Assembly: GCF_003576645.1 (NCBI RefSeq)
Contig: NC_044918.1
Span: 23,331,743-23,395,742, forward strand
Direction: 5' to 3'
Length of the DNA stretch: 64,000 nucleotides
DNA from: Ipomoea triloba
Lineage: Eukaryota > Streptophyta > Magnoliopsida > Solanales > Convolvulaceae
In this document: positions 34,783-45,583 of the stretch, one piece after another
How positions within the stretch are numbered: the stretch's first letter is position 1
How the letters are laid out: each line of letters opens with the position of its first letter
Translations under genes and position numbers: made by a program
Notes under the pieces: model-generated
Told to the model about the DNA's origin: nothing
Database searches by the model: none
The model's input: the letters and a program-made list of their open reading frames with translations, nothing else

Positions 34783-35050
34783 TCACTTTTAGTCCTTTAC
34801 GATTGTGGCATTGAGACATTTAATCCTATTCTTTTAATTTTAATTTGTCATATTACATCCATGACTTTGAACAACTTTCACATTTAGTCCTTGACTATTG
34901 TGCATTGCCACATTTAGTCCTATTCTTTTAATTTTGTCATATTACATCCATGACTTTGAACAACTTCCACTTTTAGTCCTCAACTATTATGGCATTGACA
35001 CATTTAGCCTTATTCTTTTAATTTTGTCATATTACATCCATGACTTTCTG
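34783..35050 (+). repeat. Tandem repeat, three units of about 85-95 bp
   Basis: Each unit carries TTTAGTCCT... ACATTTAGTCCTATTCTTTT and GTCATATTACATCCATGACT. Three copies in a row, small indels between them. Confidence 0.9.
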
Positions 35051-35438
35051 TTAAAAATTTCATTATTTTATCATTAGAATTAACAAATAACAAAGAAAAA
35101 AAATACTTACACATATTGTAATTTATATTTTAAACACATTAGAAATATCGTAAATATTAAAGGATGTAATATCATAACTCATAGAAAGGTGTCACTTAAC
35201 TGCTGCTGCCAAAAGTAACAAATGTGAATGAAAGGTTGCAAAAAATTAATACAAGTCTTTCATTTCATTTGGATTTTATCTAAAATAAATAAATAAATAA
35301 GTGACAATGGTTAATCCATGTCATAATGGAAAGAGTCAAATTGCTGGGGTAAACTTTTTCGAAATTATTAAAATAAAATGACCGAATTGAAACCTTATAA
35401 TTTAGTGGGTATAACATTTTATTTAAAAGATCTCAAAA

Positions 35439-35487
35439 TGAAACGCCATTCTCTGGTTAATGAAAACCAACAAGATAGACAGCATAT
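35439..35487 (+). repeat. 49-bp direct repeat, copy 1
   Basis: Starts TGAAACGCCATTCTCTGG and ends GATAGACAGCATAT. Identical to 36704-36752. Confidence 0.97.
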
Positions 35488-35951
35488 CAATATACTTTGA
35501 CTATCAATATACCTGAATCCTTGACTATATTGAAGTGGTGGGAAAAGATGCATTGCATGTGTTGACTGTTGAATATATACTTTGATTTCTGGGTCAAGTC
35601 ATCACCACTTTGCAAAAAAGTTATAGTAAATGGAAAATGATGGGAAATTATCAAATGCTATTTGATGTGTGGACTCACTTTAATACACCAATAATGCATA
35701 ACTATTTGTTTGGTGGAATAGATGCATGAGGTTGCTCGGAAGCACACTAGCTGAAGGTAGTTGGCTGGATCTTTTCTGTAGAGAGTATTAATTACTATTC
35801 TTTTCTTTTTATTTTATTGAAAAATATAAAATTAAAAATGTGAGTCAATTGTCTTAGTTAGTGGATTTTCTTCAGTTAAGATTTTGTCAATGGGCGTCAT
35901 ATTTTTTTTAGGAAAGTTCCTTAACAACCACCATGCCGTTGATACTCAGGT

Positions 35952-36600
35952 TGTTATGCTATAGTCCCAAATTTACCTTGCAATGTGGACTCATGTTCAT
36001 GTTCACAATTTTAGTACTCTATGTTCACAATTTTGGAACTGTTAGCAGTTTTTAAACTCTATGTTCACAATTTTTTAACTATATATTCATGATTTTTGAA
36101 CTCTATATTCACAATTACAGAACTCTATGTTCACAATTTCATAACTCTATATTTACAATTTCATAATTCTATATTCAACCGTAATATCCTAATTTGTGGA
36201 CGGCTTATTGTGAGGGTGAGACTGATCATTATTTTATGAATCATAATCTACATAGTTGTGTAGACCATAAATAAAATTATGTGTCTATATAAAATATATT
36301 ATTTAAAAGTATACTATTTGAATATTGAAAGTACATTATTTGAATACTGAAAATATATTATTTTGTATACTATTAAATATGTGCATAAAGTACACAAATA
36401 ATGTAATTTTAATATACTAAAAATGTACCTTATATTCATGAAAAGTGCTTTATTTTATATATCAGAGTATCAAATATGAAGTAATATATATTCAATACAT
36501 AAATAATATACTTTTAATATATTAAAAATATACATTGTATTTCTGGTTCACACAATGTTGATGTGACCGAAAAATTTGCCTTGTGAGACCGAGTCCATGG
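35952..36600. mobile_element. Second element with 22-bp TTCACAATTTTAGAACTCTA units
   Basis: The left end GTTATGCTATAGTCC, then about eight diverged TTCACAATTT-AACTCTAT units (36001-36175), resembles 31899-32240. An A+T-rich part follows, with TACATTATTTGAATACTGAA units as at 18061. The right part has GTGAGACCGAGTCCATGG. It may be two elements combined. Confidence 0.5.
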
Positions 36601-36703
36601 TTGAATATCGATCCATGTCGTTGGTCCATTGGATCACCACCGTGATCGATGACGACGGATACTTGTTTGAGGCCATGAATAATTACAACTGGTTGAGAAT
36701 AAT

Positions 36704-36752
36704 TGAAACGCCATTCTCTGGTTAATGAAAACCAACAAGATAGACAGCATAT
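36704..36752 (+). repeat. 49-bp direct repeat, copy 2
   Basis: Identical to 35439-35487, same orientation, 1265 bp apart. The sequence between the copies includes the tandem-unit element at 35952-36600. Confidence 0.97.
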
Positions 36753-36899
36753 GCATGTGGGGTTGGACGACTTCTGTACTAGGACTCTAGCATCAATAAT
36801 GTTTTTGCTCTTGTCTTTTTCCTTTTTATTTCTACACCAAATTACACGCACGATTGAAGTCGTCAATGAGATTACGTGTGAAAAGTTTCACCTCTAAAT

Positions 36900-37340
36900 G
36901 AGTTTATTACCAAAATGGTCCCTCGACTATTGCAAAATTATCAATTTGGTCTTCGACAATTTTTCGTACTCAATTAAGTCTCTTAACTTTGAAAATTTTA
37001 ACCAATTTGGTCCTCCGTTTATTTTGCGGTTAAAATTGGGACCAAATTGGTAATTTCTCTATAGTCAATGGACCAAATTGGTAATTTTTTTCATAGTCAA
37101 GGGACCAAATTGGTAGTTAATTTTTCACTGAAATAGTCACTTGACTATAGAAAAATTATCAATTTGGCCCCTTAACTATAACAAAATTATTAATTTAGTC
37201 CCGATTTTAACGGTAAAATAAATTGAGGACCAAATTGGTTAAAATTTTCAAAGTCGAGGGACTTAATTGGGCACGAAAAATTGTCGATAACTAAATTGAT
37301 AATTTTGCAATAGTCGAGGGACCATTTTAGTAATAAACTC
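36900..37340. mobile_element. MULE-like MITE, 441 bp, intact
   Basis: Begins GAGTTTATTACCAAAATGG and ends ATTTTAGTAATAAACTC, with inverted repeats of about 200 bp. Exact 9-bp target duplication CCTCTAAAT at 36891-36899 and 37341-37349. Same family as the outer element at 25368-26219. Confidence 0.95.
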
Positions 37341-38573
37341 CCTCTAAATTATAGAAAAATAGCATTCTTTTAGCAATTTTTTTTCTCAATTACACATGAC
37401 ATCAATTGTTAAGTCATTCTGTAACAGTAAGTTTGGTGAATTTTGAGGTAATATGAATGTTATTCCATCCTGATGAAATAAATAAGGAAAAAATATAAAT
37501 TATATGTTACAATTATATTATCTAACATAAACATAAAGAAACATATATACGAGAAACCTGACCTCATAACAGCGGAAGCTTTAGGAACATCTGATATCTG
37601 AATATCCCTAGCCATAGTTGTTGAAATTGCGGATGGTAAACCTGCATAATAATGTTTTGACTACCACTTTCTCCTAATACTAGATGGTGTGTGTATTCTG
37701 AATAAGGGAACAGTGGGAGGACTATATTGCTTAAAAACCTGCATGCCATCAATATAGACAGATATTCAATTAGCTAAACTGAATATCCTAAGTTGCCTAA
37801 CTGACTAAATCACTAACTGACTTAGTCATCTACTTGCAATACAACCACTTAATAATATAATATAATATTAGAGTTAATATCAGCCAAGGTCCCTCGAGTA
37901 TAGTGGTTCCGCCATCTATGGTCCTAAACTTTCAAATCAACCCTCCGTCATCCTCATTTTTTCGAATTTGACCTGCCCTAGTCCTCTGGTTAGTTTTCTC
38001 CGTTTGAGCCGTGAAGTGTGAGGGCAAATAAGACATTTTACATTTGGTATTCGCAAAATAATTATCTGTTCTTGAACTGCAGCTGCGAGAAGGTGATCGT
38101 GGAGCGTTCCTGGCCCGGAGCGGTGCGACTCGACGTGAGACAGCGACAGCTTCCTGTGTCGCCACTTGCCGGAGTGCCCTTCCGCCCTGAACCGCGACAG
38201 CTCCTATGTGCTCGTATTACCCCTAGGAGGCATATCCCAATCTACTATTTCTTGAGGGAACCCATTTCCTGTTCTTTCCTTATTCCAGTATTTCTTGAGG
38301 GTCACTTTTCCTTCTCAACCATTTTCTGTCTGTGGTAAAAACCCAGTCTTGAGTCTTGAGTCTTGACTGCTTTACAATTCCAATTTCTATTCTTCATCTC
38401 ATTGCTCCGCGTCATTGCGTCTTTCTAATTTAAGTACTTTCCTTTGCCCGAAAGCAAATCATAATTTCCAGACCCAAAAAAGGTGATAACATACAGAAGA
38501 TGAGGAAGAGTAAAGAAGAAGAAGAAGAAGAAGAGAGGAAGAGGAGGAAGAATAAAGAAGAAGAAGAGGAGAT

Positions 38574-38636
38574 ATGAAGCTTGTTTGGTCGCCGGAAAAG
38601 GCATCCAAAGCTTATATTGATACTGTGAAATTTGTT
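38574..38636 (+). pseudogene. Captured exon start, MKLVWSP-type plant protein
   Basis: The ATG at 38574 opens MKLVWSPEKASKAYIDTVK, a start I recall from conserved uncharacterised plant proteins. A GTAAGAAAAG donor-like site follows at about 38643. After it the frame becomes low-complexity. Only this fragment of the gene is present. Confidence 0.5.
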
Positions 38637-38883
38637 AGTTTTTGTAAGAAAAGAAAAAGAAATCTTTTTTTTTTGGGTTATCTTGATGATGATGGACTTT
38701 TGCTTATTTTTGGGTGTAGTTTGAGTTGTTTCATGAATTAGTGTGGCGGAGTTGGAGTTAATACCAGCCAACTTCCAGTGCCGTTGCCTGCCGAATTGGG
38801 ATTGAGCCTAGCAGCAGGGGTAGTTTAAGATTTGAGCAAATTCGCACAGTCAAATCCGCAGCAGCACTCATAACTCTCAAATT

Positions 38884-39033
38884 AAACAGATAGATAAGCT
38901 TCCAGAGCTTCACCTGCCCAGTAACCCCTTCAAAAATGTCAGAACCGCCGGTGACGGTGAGATAATACTCATCGTAGGTGAGGTAGGGCCCCTGAACGAC
39001 GATGTGGCCGTAATCCCCAAAGTAGAAACTGAA
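38884..39033 (-). pseudogene. Allene oxide cyclase fragment captured by the Pack-MULE
   Basis: Minus-strand translation gives [20 protein letters not shown], then [20 protein letters not shown] and [10 protein letters not shown], about 50 residues of the allene oxide cyclase barrel core. Allene oxide cyclase makes 12-oxo-phytodienoic acid in plastids, in jasmonate synthesis. The N-terminal third, the transit peptide and the C-terminus are missing, so no enzyme can result. The flanking frame continues by chance into neighbouring sequence. Confidence 0.85.
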
Positions 39034-39034
39034 A

Positions 39035-39337
39035 ATGGCTTCTGAAAAGGGTAAGGACACCCATTCTGATAGTCTTGTTGAAGACACAAATACATCTGCG
39101 AAGCTTTCACTTAAGAGTAGCTTAAGGAAACCAGCAAATAGCATAGCAGTTCCTGGTGGTATGGGTGAAACGAGTAATGATGCCCCTGATCATATCCTTA
39201 GAAGGAAGGTTCAGTGGACAAATACATCTGGTGGGGAGCTTTTCGAGATCCGGGAATTTTAGCTTAGCGATGAAGACGAATCAGGCGATGAGTATGGTAG
39301 CGGGAACAAAAGGAGTTGTTTGTGCAAGATTATGTAG
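39035..39337 (+). pseudogene. Captured small-protein ORF with CKIM terminus
   Basis: From the ATG at 39035 a frame of 100 codons runs through [40 protein letters not shown], an acidic SDEDESGDEYGSG stretch and RSCLCKIM at 39337. It is interrupted only by TAG at 39260-39262. The block resembles an uncharacterised conserved plant protein; the CKIM end looks like a prenylation (CaaX) box. It starts one base after the end of the allene oxide cyclase fragment on the opposite strand. Confidence 0.65.
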
Positions 39338-40573
39338 TTTAAGGTTGCAAAGGAGGTTTCAACCAGGTTGTTTTTGGATAGAAAGACTAGGCGAAATGTG
39401 AGGCCTTGCATTCAACCATAGCCTGATGAAGAAGATGAAATCTGTTGCCATATGTTGCTGAGAGAGGTCGATTTTTGCTGGCAAATAAATGAAAAGACTA
39501 TTATGCCCTTACATTTCACGGTTGAGACGGAAAATTTTAACGGAAGGACTACGACAGGTCGATTTTGAAATTCGGAGGATCACGGAGGGTCGATTTGAAA
39601 GTTTAGGACTATAGGTTGCGAAACCAGTAAACTCGGAGGACCTTGGCTGGTATTAACTCTATAATATTATATCATATTATATATGTGGAATAAACTTACA
39701 TTCTCCACTTGGTGCAAGTACTGGCACAACCTTCACTAAAGAACAAAATACACGAACCATAGTAATATGTCCTCTGCTTAAGAAAGTAATATCTTCTATG
39801 TTGACATGCATTTAAATTCTCTAACTTAGGTTACTTTATGAACAAACCCTACGTTTATTCTCAGCCCCTTAATGGATGTTTCTCAAATAAAATGTATATA
39901 TATGAGCAACTGAAAAAAGAAATCATCCAAATTTGCATAAGAAAATATGCACACTGTATGATCCCTAAAATCTTTAAAGCATGCCCTAAAGTAGGAATCT
40001 CTTAGCATAATGCTAATTATATTCTATGACTAGTTTATAACTCTAACATTATCTCTAATATGGCTAAGAGTTTAGAATTGACACGTCTGTCACTCCTACT
40101 CATCAAAATAACCAAAAGATAGTTTAGTCACAGAAACATTATGAATCTTAAGTTTGAACTCTTAAACATACACCATAACTTCCCAAATAATCTCAAGGTC
40201 CACCTCAAAATAAACTGGACATTATGAGTTTTATGTGTCTTGCAAAATTGTTTTGAGCTTTCACAAACCAAAGCGGCCCAGGATCAATTTTGAAAAAACT
40301 AAAGACTCTATTAATCGCTAAAGAATTTATTAATTGGCAGTGCACCACAAGTTAAATATTTTTGTTTTAATAAACTCATTATTATTGCTACAACATTTTC
40401 ATAAATATGTTGTACAACCAAATGTTAATTTGAACTTATGAATTTATGTGAACAAATACAAGCTAGATTAATACTTGTGGAACCTTTTGGACTTATTGTT
40501 TGACATACAATCCAATTTGGGATGTATGAACGACAACAAAATCCATAATCTTTAGTGGAGCATCTTAATGACC

Positions 40574-40657
40574 TTTTTCTAAATGATCACTCCCACTGAT
40601 TAAGATATTCTTCAGTTTTTCTAAATGATCACTCCCACTGATTAAGATATTCTTCAG
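40574..40657 (+). repeat. Exact 42-bp tandem duplication
   Basis: TTTTTCTAAATGATCACTCC... ATTCTTCAG occurs twice back to back with no difference. Confidence 0.95.
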
Positions 40658-40782
40658 CAAAATTAATGATATACAAATTAATTTATCATACATGTACCAT
40701 AAGCCAAAAATAATATACAAATTAATTAGGGTAGTATGATAATATTAAACCACATAATTATCATTTACCAAAATTAATATGT

Positions 40783-41166
40783 ATTTTTTTTGGTGAATGA
40801 AAGGGGCCAGGAGACCCCAAAGATTATCTAATTCTTCTAAAAGCCACTGCTATCGCATCGCGATCCAAGAGCGAAGTCAGCCCCTCTGGAGGGGAGTCAA
40901 GCACCAAGGTGCCCCAGACCGAAGATTGAGCCAAATTGGCCAGAAAATCCGCGCATTGGTTGCCTTCACGAAACACATGCATTAATTTGAAGCTCTGAAA
41001 CTGAGTGATGAGATGTCTGCAGTCAGCTATCAGGGTATTAGTTACCCGTGTGGAATTCAAATCATTACCCAGAGCATTAACCGCGGCTTCTGAATCAGTT
41101 TCGAGGATGATGGAGTGGAGATCGTTTCTGAGTGCCAACCTCAGCCCGTAATATATAATATGAAAT
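40783..41166 (-). pseudogene. LINE 3' end with RNase H-like (RVT_3) domain, 5'-truncated
   Basis: Minus-strand frame reads YYGLRLALRNDLHSIILETD (first acidic catalytic residues), then ADCRHLITQFQSFKLMHVFR and EGNQCADFLANLAQSS. It ends in a SPPEGLTSLLDRDAIAV tail typical of the last part of plant L1-type polyproteins. A poly-A (plus-strand T8 at about 40787-40794) marks the 3' end. The 5' side is cut off at 41158-41166, where the Copia LTR begins. Only about 120 residues remain. Confidence 0.82.
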
Positions 41167-41483
41167 TGTAACATTTTCCATTCAAATGTGGTGCAATTAT
41201 GGCCTTCAATGGTCAAAATGTGGTACCTTATTAATTAGATGTTGTAATGGTTACTGTTACAACCGTTACAAAGCCTATATTGATGGCTCTATAGGCTATA
41301 TAAGCAGGGGTCCCCCACTGCTCAGGTTACTGTCTTTGGACATTACATACACCATCTATACTAAACTTGAGACCAAGTGGGAGACATTCTACTACAACAA
41401 TCTACAGCATCTACAGCACATTCCAAGGCAATTTCTAAGAACAACTATGGTTGGAGATTAGTACTATTTACAATTTTCTAACA
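41167..41483 (+). mobile_element. 5' LTR of the Copia element
   Basis: TGTAACATTTTCC to TTTTCTAACA, 317 bp. Contains GGCTATATAAGCAGGGG (TATA box, about 41298), with transcription expected about 30 bp downstream. Confidence 0.95.
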
Positions 41484-41485
41484 TT

Positions 41486-41496
41486 TGGTATCAGAG
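41486..41496 (+). other. Primer-binding site (initiator Met tRNA)
   Basis: TGGTATCAGAG, two bases after the 5' LTR, complementary to the 3' end of initiator methionine tRNA, as in most plant Copia elements. Confidence 0.95.
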
Positions 41497-43021
41497 ACTA
41501 TTAATCTCTGCCTAGTTGTCTATATTGCATGATTTGTATTTTAAAGAATATAATATGTAATATGGTTTTCTTGAAAATCTAGATGTCATGTCTGTATGAA
41601 TGCATATAAATGTATATTTTCGTAGATGTATGAATTGTAATAATTTGTACACTGCAATACTTTTACATTTTGGAAATTATATACATACTTTCGCATAATA
41701 TTTGTATATATATTCTATTTTTTCGACATATCAAAAAAAAAAGTGGGAGAAGGGGATTCTGACCGGCGACCGTGAAGGATTGGACAGCCGCCGGTGCGTC
41801 CCCATTTCCTTTTCCGCGACCTCGACCGCCATTACGCGGCAGTCGCTGATGCATTTTCTTTTCCGGCCACCTCCATTGGGCGGCGGTGGATCAGCGAAAA
41901 CATTTTTTAAAAAATGGTTTTGTTCGTTTGGACTCCGATCTATCGATCGGGTCCGGTGAGCAACGGATGGCGGAGGGATGACAGCGGCATTGGCTCTCGC
42001 ATTTGGGTAGTGAGCGGTGGCGACGCTGGTTTTCGGTGGGAAGGCAGTGGCGAGGTCAGGCTTCCTGGCCTTCGATCGCTGCTCTCTTTCTCTCTGCTTG
42101 ACGATAGTGGCTGGTTGGAGATGGCGAAAGGTCAGCGGCGTTGGGTCGCGAGTGAGGGAGGCGAACGGCGGTGCTTCGGCCAACCGACTCATCTACGATG
42201 ATCCTTCCCTCTTCGTTCGCGTTGATCTGGAACGACAGCACCACGGCAGCTAGGTTTTGGAATTAACTCTTTATTTATTTATTTATTTTTTGTTTTAAGT
42301 GTAAGGCTGATAAGGGTGGATTGGGTCGGGTCTAGTCTTTTGGGCCTGACCCATTTTATTGATAACAATAATAGTTTTTGGGTCTGTGTTTATTTTATTA
42401 ATTCTTTGTTTATATATTGATTTGGCCTTTAATTTATTTGTTTATATGAATCCTGATTTATTATATGTTATATATATATTTGTTTAATTAATTGGGTCTA
42501 TTATTTATATCATATTTTTTATTCAAATTGCAATTTGAATTTAAATTTTATTGTTTAATATGTTCATATTTTCAATTGCTATAATGTTTTATGTAATTTG
42601 TTGTTTAATATGAAATTTATATTTTTGTAATATGTGCTTTTATGTCCAATTAGCATAATATTTAGTTTTAATTATGCAATTTATATTATGCGTTAGAAAA
42701 GCACATTTAGGAATTAGTGAAATTACTTAGGATATTGGACTTTAACATATTACATAGTACATACGGTTTAGTACAACTACGATAGTGCCTGAAGGTTAGT
42801 ACATTAAGTTCAAAAAGTTCACTGACAACACTTGTTTTGTATAGTGGTGGTTGTGCGTGGTATGTCAAAAGATGAAAAAGAATTAAAACGAAGAGTTTTG
42901 ACTCCCCGAGTGTCGATCTCGAAGGAGGCAATGCGGGAGATTTCTTTGCTTTTATTTAAGGGAATGCGTGATGGAACATACGAGGTTGTTGATAAAAGTG
43001 TAGTGGCATTTAGCAAGTGTG
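41497..43021 (+). other. Copia leader with a G+C-rich insert-like block
   Basis: Between about 41740 and 42255 base composition jumps to G+C-rich, with GCGGC/GCCGCC motifs and overlapping open frames on both strands; none has homology I recognise. Flanking sequence is A+T-rich. It may be a captured host fragment or part of the leader. A short frame at about 42859-43032 (MSKDEKELKRRVLTPRVSIS start) is also unassigned. Confidence 0.4.
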
Positions 43022-44171
43022 TGATCAAATGAAGTAAATAAAATGAAAGTAACAAGTAATAGAAAGTAAGGGAATGAACTATGCTATCTATGTTGCCTCA
43101 TGGTGTGTCATAGGTAATGGAACAGTGATTCAATCGTGTTGGCTATTCAAGAGTGTGCTCTCTTAATCCTCTTCCACATTTATGTACTAAGGTTTCTTAG
43201 GCTTAGGAGTACCATTTAGCAACCAAAAGCCCTAAGAGACATTTTATCAAACACCTAAGCTTCACACATTCCTACTATTCCCAATCATGAAATTGCATAG
43301 GATCTAAGGTTGCAAAAACTATATCCTAACTCAAATCAATATCATGATAGAGTCAAGATCTCAAACTCTCAATAGATTGGCCAAATCTACTCAAGATCTA
43401 ATCACATCAACAATCAATAGACAAGAATAAATCTCCAACATCAAATGAATCAAAATCCACAATAAGAAATGAGAAATCACACTAAGCAAGCATAGATTCA
43501 CACAACTCAATCCCTAGATAGAATTAGCTAAACATATTCATGTATTCAAAATCATAAATCTAATTCAATCTAAGAATATAAATTGCAAAATAGAAATAGA
43601 AATTGGAAATAAGATTCAAGATAGAAATCACCTAGTAAATGGAATTACATAACTTCAATCCAATCTTTGTTCTTCACTTCTTCCACCAAATTGGAAATCT
43701 CTAAATGTAAATCTAAGGAATTGTGTAAGAGAGAATTCTCCAATATGAAATCTAACTTCTAAAAGGAACTTTTTGGAACTCTTCTTTTGAAACCTCTTGA
43801 AAAATCCTAATTAGCTTCCTTAAATAGCCTCCCCAAAATTTCCCTACTTTAATTTCCTCCGCATGTCTCATCTATGTGCTAATCCACGCGTGGATGGGTA
43901 CTAGAATTCATCCATGTTGGCTCCACGCGTTGATGGTACTCCCTAGCTATCCTTGGACTTCTTTTCTGCTCCGATTGCACGTTATGCCCATATACCTTGC
44001 CGAGTGGCTCCCGGGACCTGTAAAATGTTCTAAAACATACAAAAGGTAGCTTTGCACGCGGTTAACTTATTAATGCACAAATTATCATGGATTAGTCATA
44101 AAAAGACACTAAATCGCTATTAAACTACCCCGATATAGACCTATATAATTAGTCATCTTGGGAGCTTATCA
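43022..44171 (-). mobile_element. Possible solo LTR inserted in the Copia leader
   Basis: On the minus strand the block starts TGATAAGCTCCCAAGATG and ends CTTCATTTGATCA (TG...CA). It has the long A+T-rich style of plant Gypsy LTRs. No matching 5-bp target duplication is visible (GTGTG left, TTCAC right), so this call is tentative. Confidence 0.35.
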
Positions 44172-44589
44172 TTCACCTATCCTTAAAACCTTTTCAAGCC
44201 GTGAACATCAAAGTTTTGAATAACACCTTCAAAATAATTATGCTATAATGTGAAATTGCATGAACCGGGGAAAGTTTCTTGGGAAGAAAACTTGAAAATA
44301 GCCAATGTGCTGCAAGTTCCCTTGAAATCCTACTCTGTCTAAGGAGTTGGTTTTTAATGGGCCTTAGCCCAACCAACTTTCCTAGGAATATACTTGGGAA
44401 TTGCATATCATGTTAATTGCATAATTTGTTTTGCCTTTTCAAAATCTATGTCGATGTGATAGTACAATTTTAGTTGATTAAGGAGTAGCCACAGCATCCT
44501 TAATTTAATTAATATTGTGCATCAAGTTTTTCCCAAATCGCATAAAGTTTAGGCATAAATTGTGATTAATTATACTTGATATAATGAAA

Positions 44590-44790
44590 TTTAGCCCACA
44601 GGCAATTTTGTTTTATTTGTATGATTGATAAGGTTAAAATACCAAACTATGACCATTATTTAGCCCACAGGCAATTATGTGTCGGCATATAGTTTTTGGA
44701 TTTAGCCCACAGGCAATTATGTGTCGGCATATAGTTTTTGGTAGTTGCCCACAGGCAATTATGTGTCGGCATATAGTTTTTGGTAGTTTT
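44590..44790 (+). repeat. Leader tandem repeat with TAGCCCACAGGCAATTATGT units
   Basis: Units of about 42 bp, each TAGCCCACAGGCAATTATG + TGTCGGCATATAGTTTTTGG, occur three times in full (44662, 44703, 44745), with partial units at 44591 and 44871. Diverged inverted relatives occur at 52096-52380. Confidence 0.9.
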
Positions 44791-44890
44791 TTAACATTGA
44801 GAATAGAAATTCAACCTTGTACCCATCTCATTTCTATTCTAATATTCCAAGGTCCCTTTTGCGTAAAAATTTAGCCCATAGGCAATTTTT

Positions 44891-45583
44891 ATGGCATTTG
44901 GATCTAGTACATGCATCATTTACATTGGTAATGTATGTAATTCAGTTCTATCTATGCCTCAAAATTATAAAATCCAAAGCTTTACCTTTACAGCATCTCA
45001 ATCCGTTACTCACATAGATTTGAACATCGAAGTTCCAGAACTTATGGGCAACAACTATAAGATGTGGAAGGAAACCATTCTTCTTAATTTATGGTGGAAA
45101 GACTTGGACTACGCTATTCACAATGAGAAACTGTCAGTTCCAACTAAAGACAGTACCCAAGATGAAGTTGCGCTATATGAGCGATGGGATAGATCGAATC
45201 GGCTAAGCACAATGTACATCAAGGCGAAAATTTCTAATGGGATTCGGGGTTCCGTTAGTGAGAAGCATAAGGATGTCCAAGCATTGCTCAAGGCTATTAA
45301 CGACCAGTTCGTCACTTCAGAAAAGGCTTTAGCAAGCACCCTCATCATGAGATTCTCTTCTCTTCGTCTCACTTCCATCAATGGTGTGCGTGGGCACATC
45401 AAGGAATTGCCATTTAAAATCTCTTACAACACACATAAGGAAAAATGGTCTATAAATGATTTAATGACCATGGGTGTTCAAGAAGAAGGTAGATTGGTGA
45501 TGGAAATGGGTGAAAGTGCCATGCTGGCTACGGCACGTGAGAAGTCTAAATCTGGAAAATTTCGAGGTTCCATGCACTTCTAA
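44891..45583 (+). pseudogene. gag: Copia gag
   Basis: From the ATG at 44891 a 230-residue frame contains the Copia gag core: LNIEVPELMGNNYKMWKETI, YERWDRSNRLSTMYIKAKIS and INDLMTMGVQEEGRLVMEMG. The frame ends early; the zinc knuckle lies in another frame from 45510, so a frameshift near 45540-45580 has separated gag from the rest. Confidence 0.88.

Larger units (their letters stand above)
37871..39659. mobile_element. Pack-MULE, 1789 bp, carrying gene fragments
   Basis: Inverted repeats of about 180 bp: left GAGTTAATATCAGCCAAGG... ; right end ...CCTTGGCTGGTATTAACTC. Inner parts (GTCCTAAACTTTCAAATC, CCTCCGT) match across both arms. The 10-bp sequence TATAATATTA is duplicated at 37861-37870 and 39660-39669. 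No transposase is present. Between the arms lie at least three pieces with host-gene coding character (38574-38636, 38884-39033, 39035-39337), plus a GAAGAA-rich stretch at 38515-38570 and an unassigned G+C-rich block at 38080-38220. This arrangement defines a Pack-MULE. Confidence 0.9.
37441..40782 (-). mobile_element. Old minus-strand retroelement remnant (interrupted)
   Basis: 37441-37860 and 39670-40782 have the A+T-rich, stop-filled look of a Copia LTR/leader read on the minus strand. Examples are GGACTTATTGTTTGACATAC near 40491 and the CATAACAGCGGAAGC phrase near 37565. Similar sequence resumes at 51355-54400. I infer one old element, or a cluster, later split by the Pack-MULE, LINE and Copia insertions. 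No coding domain is intact. Confidence 0.35.

Noticed and set aside
38758..39144. 128-codon minus-strand frame as a whole allene oxide cyclase gene
   Set aside because: Only the 50 residues at 38884-39033 match the enzyme; the rest of the frame is the antisense of another captured fragment and unrelated sequence.
41731..42192. 153-codon minus-strand frame in the Copia leader
   Set aside because: G+C-rich sequence is open in several frames on both strands at once; no domain or homology recognised.
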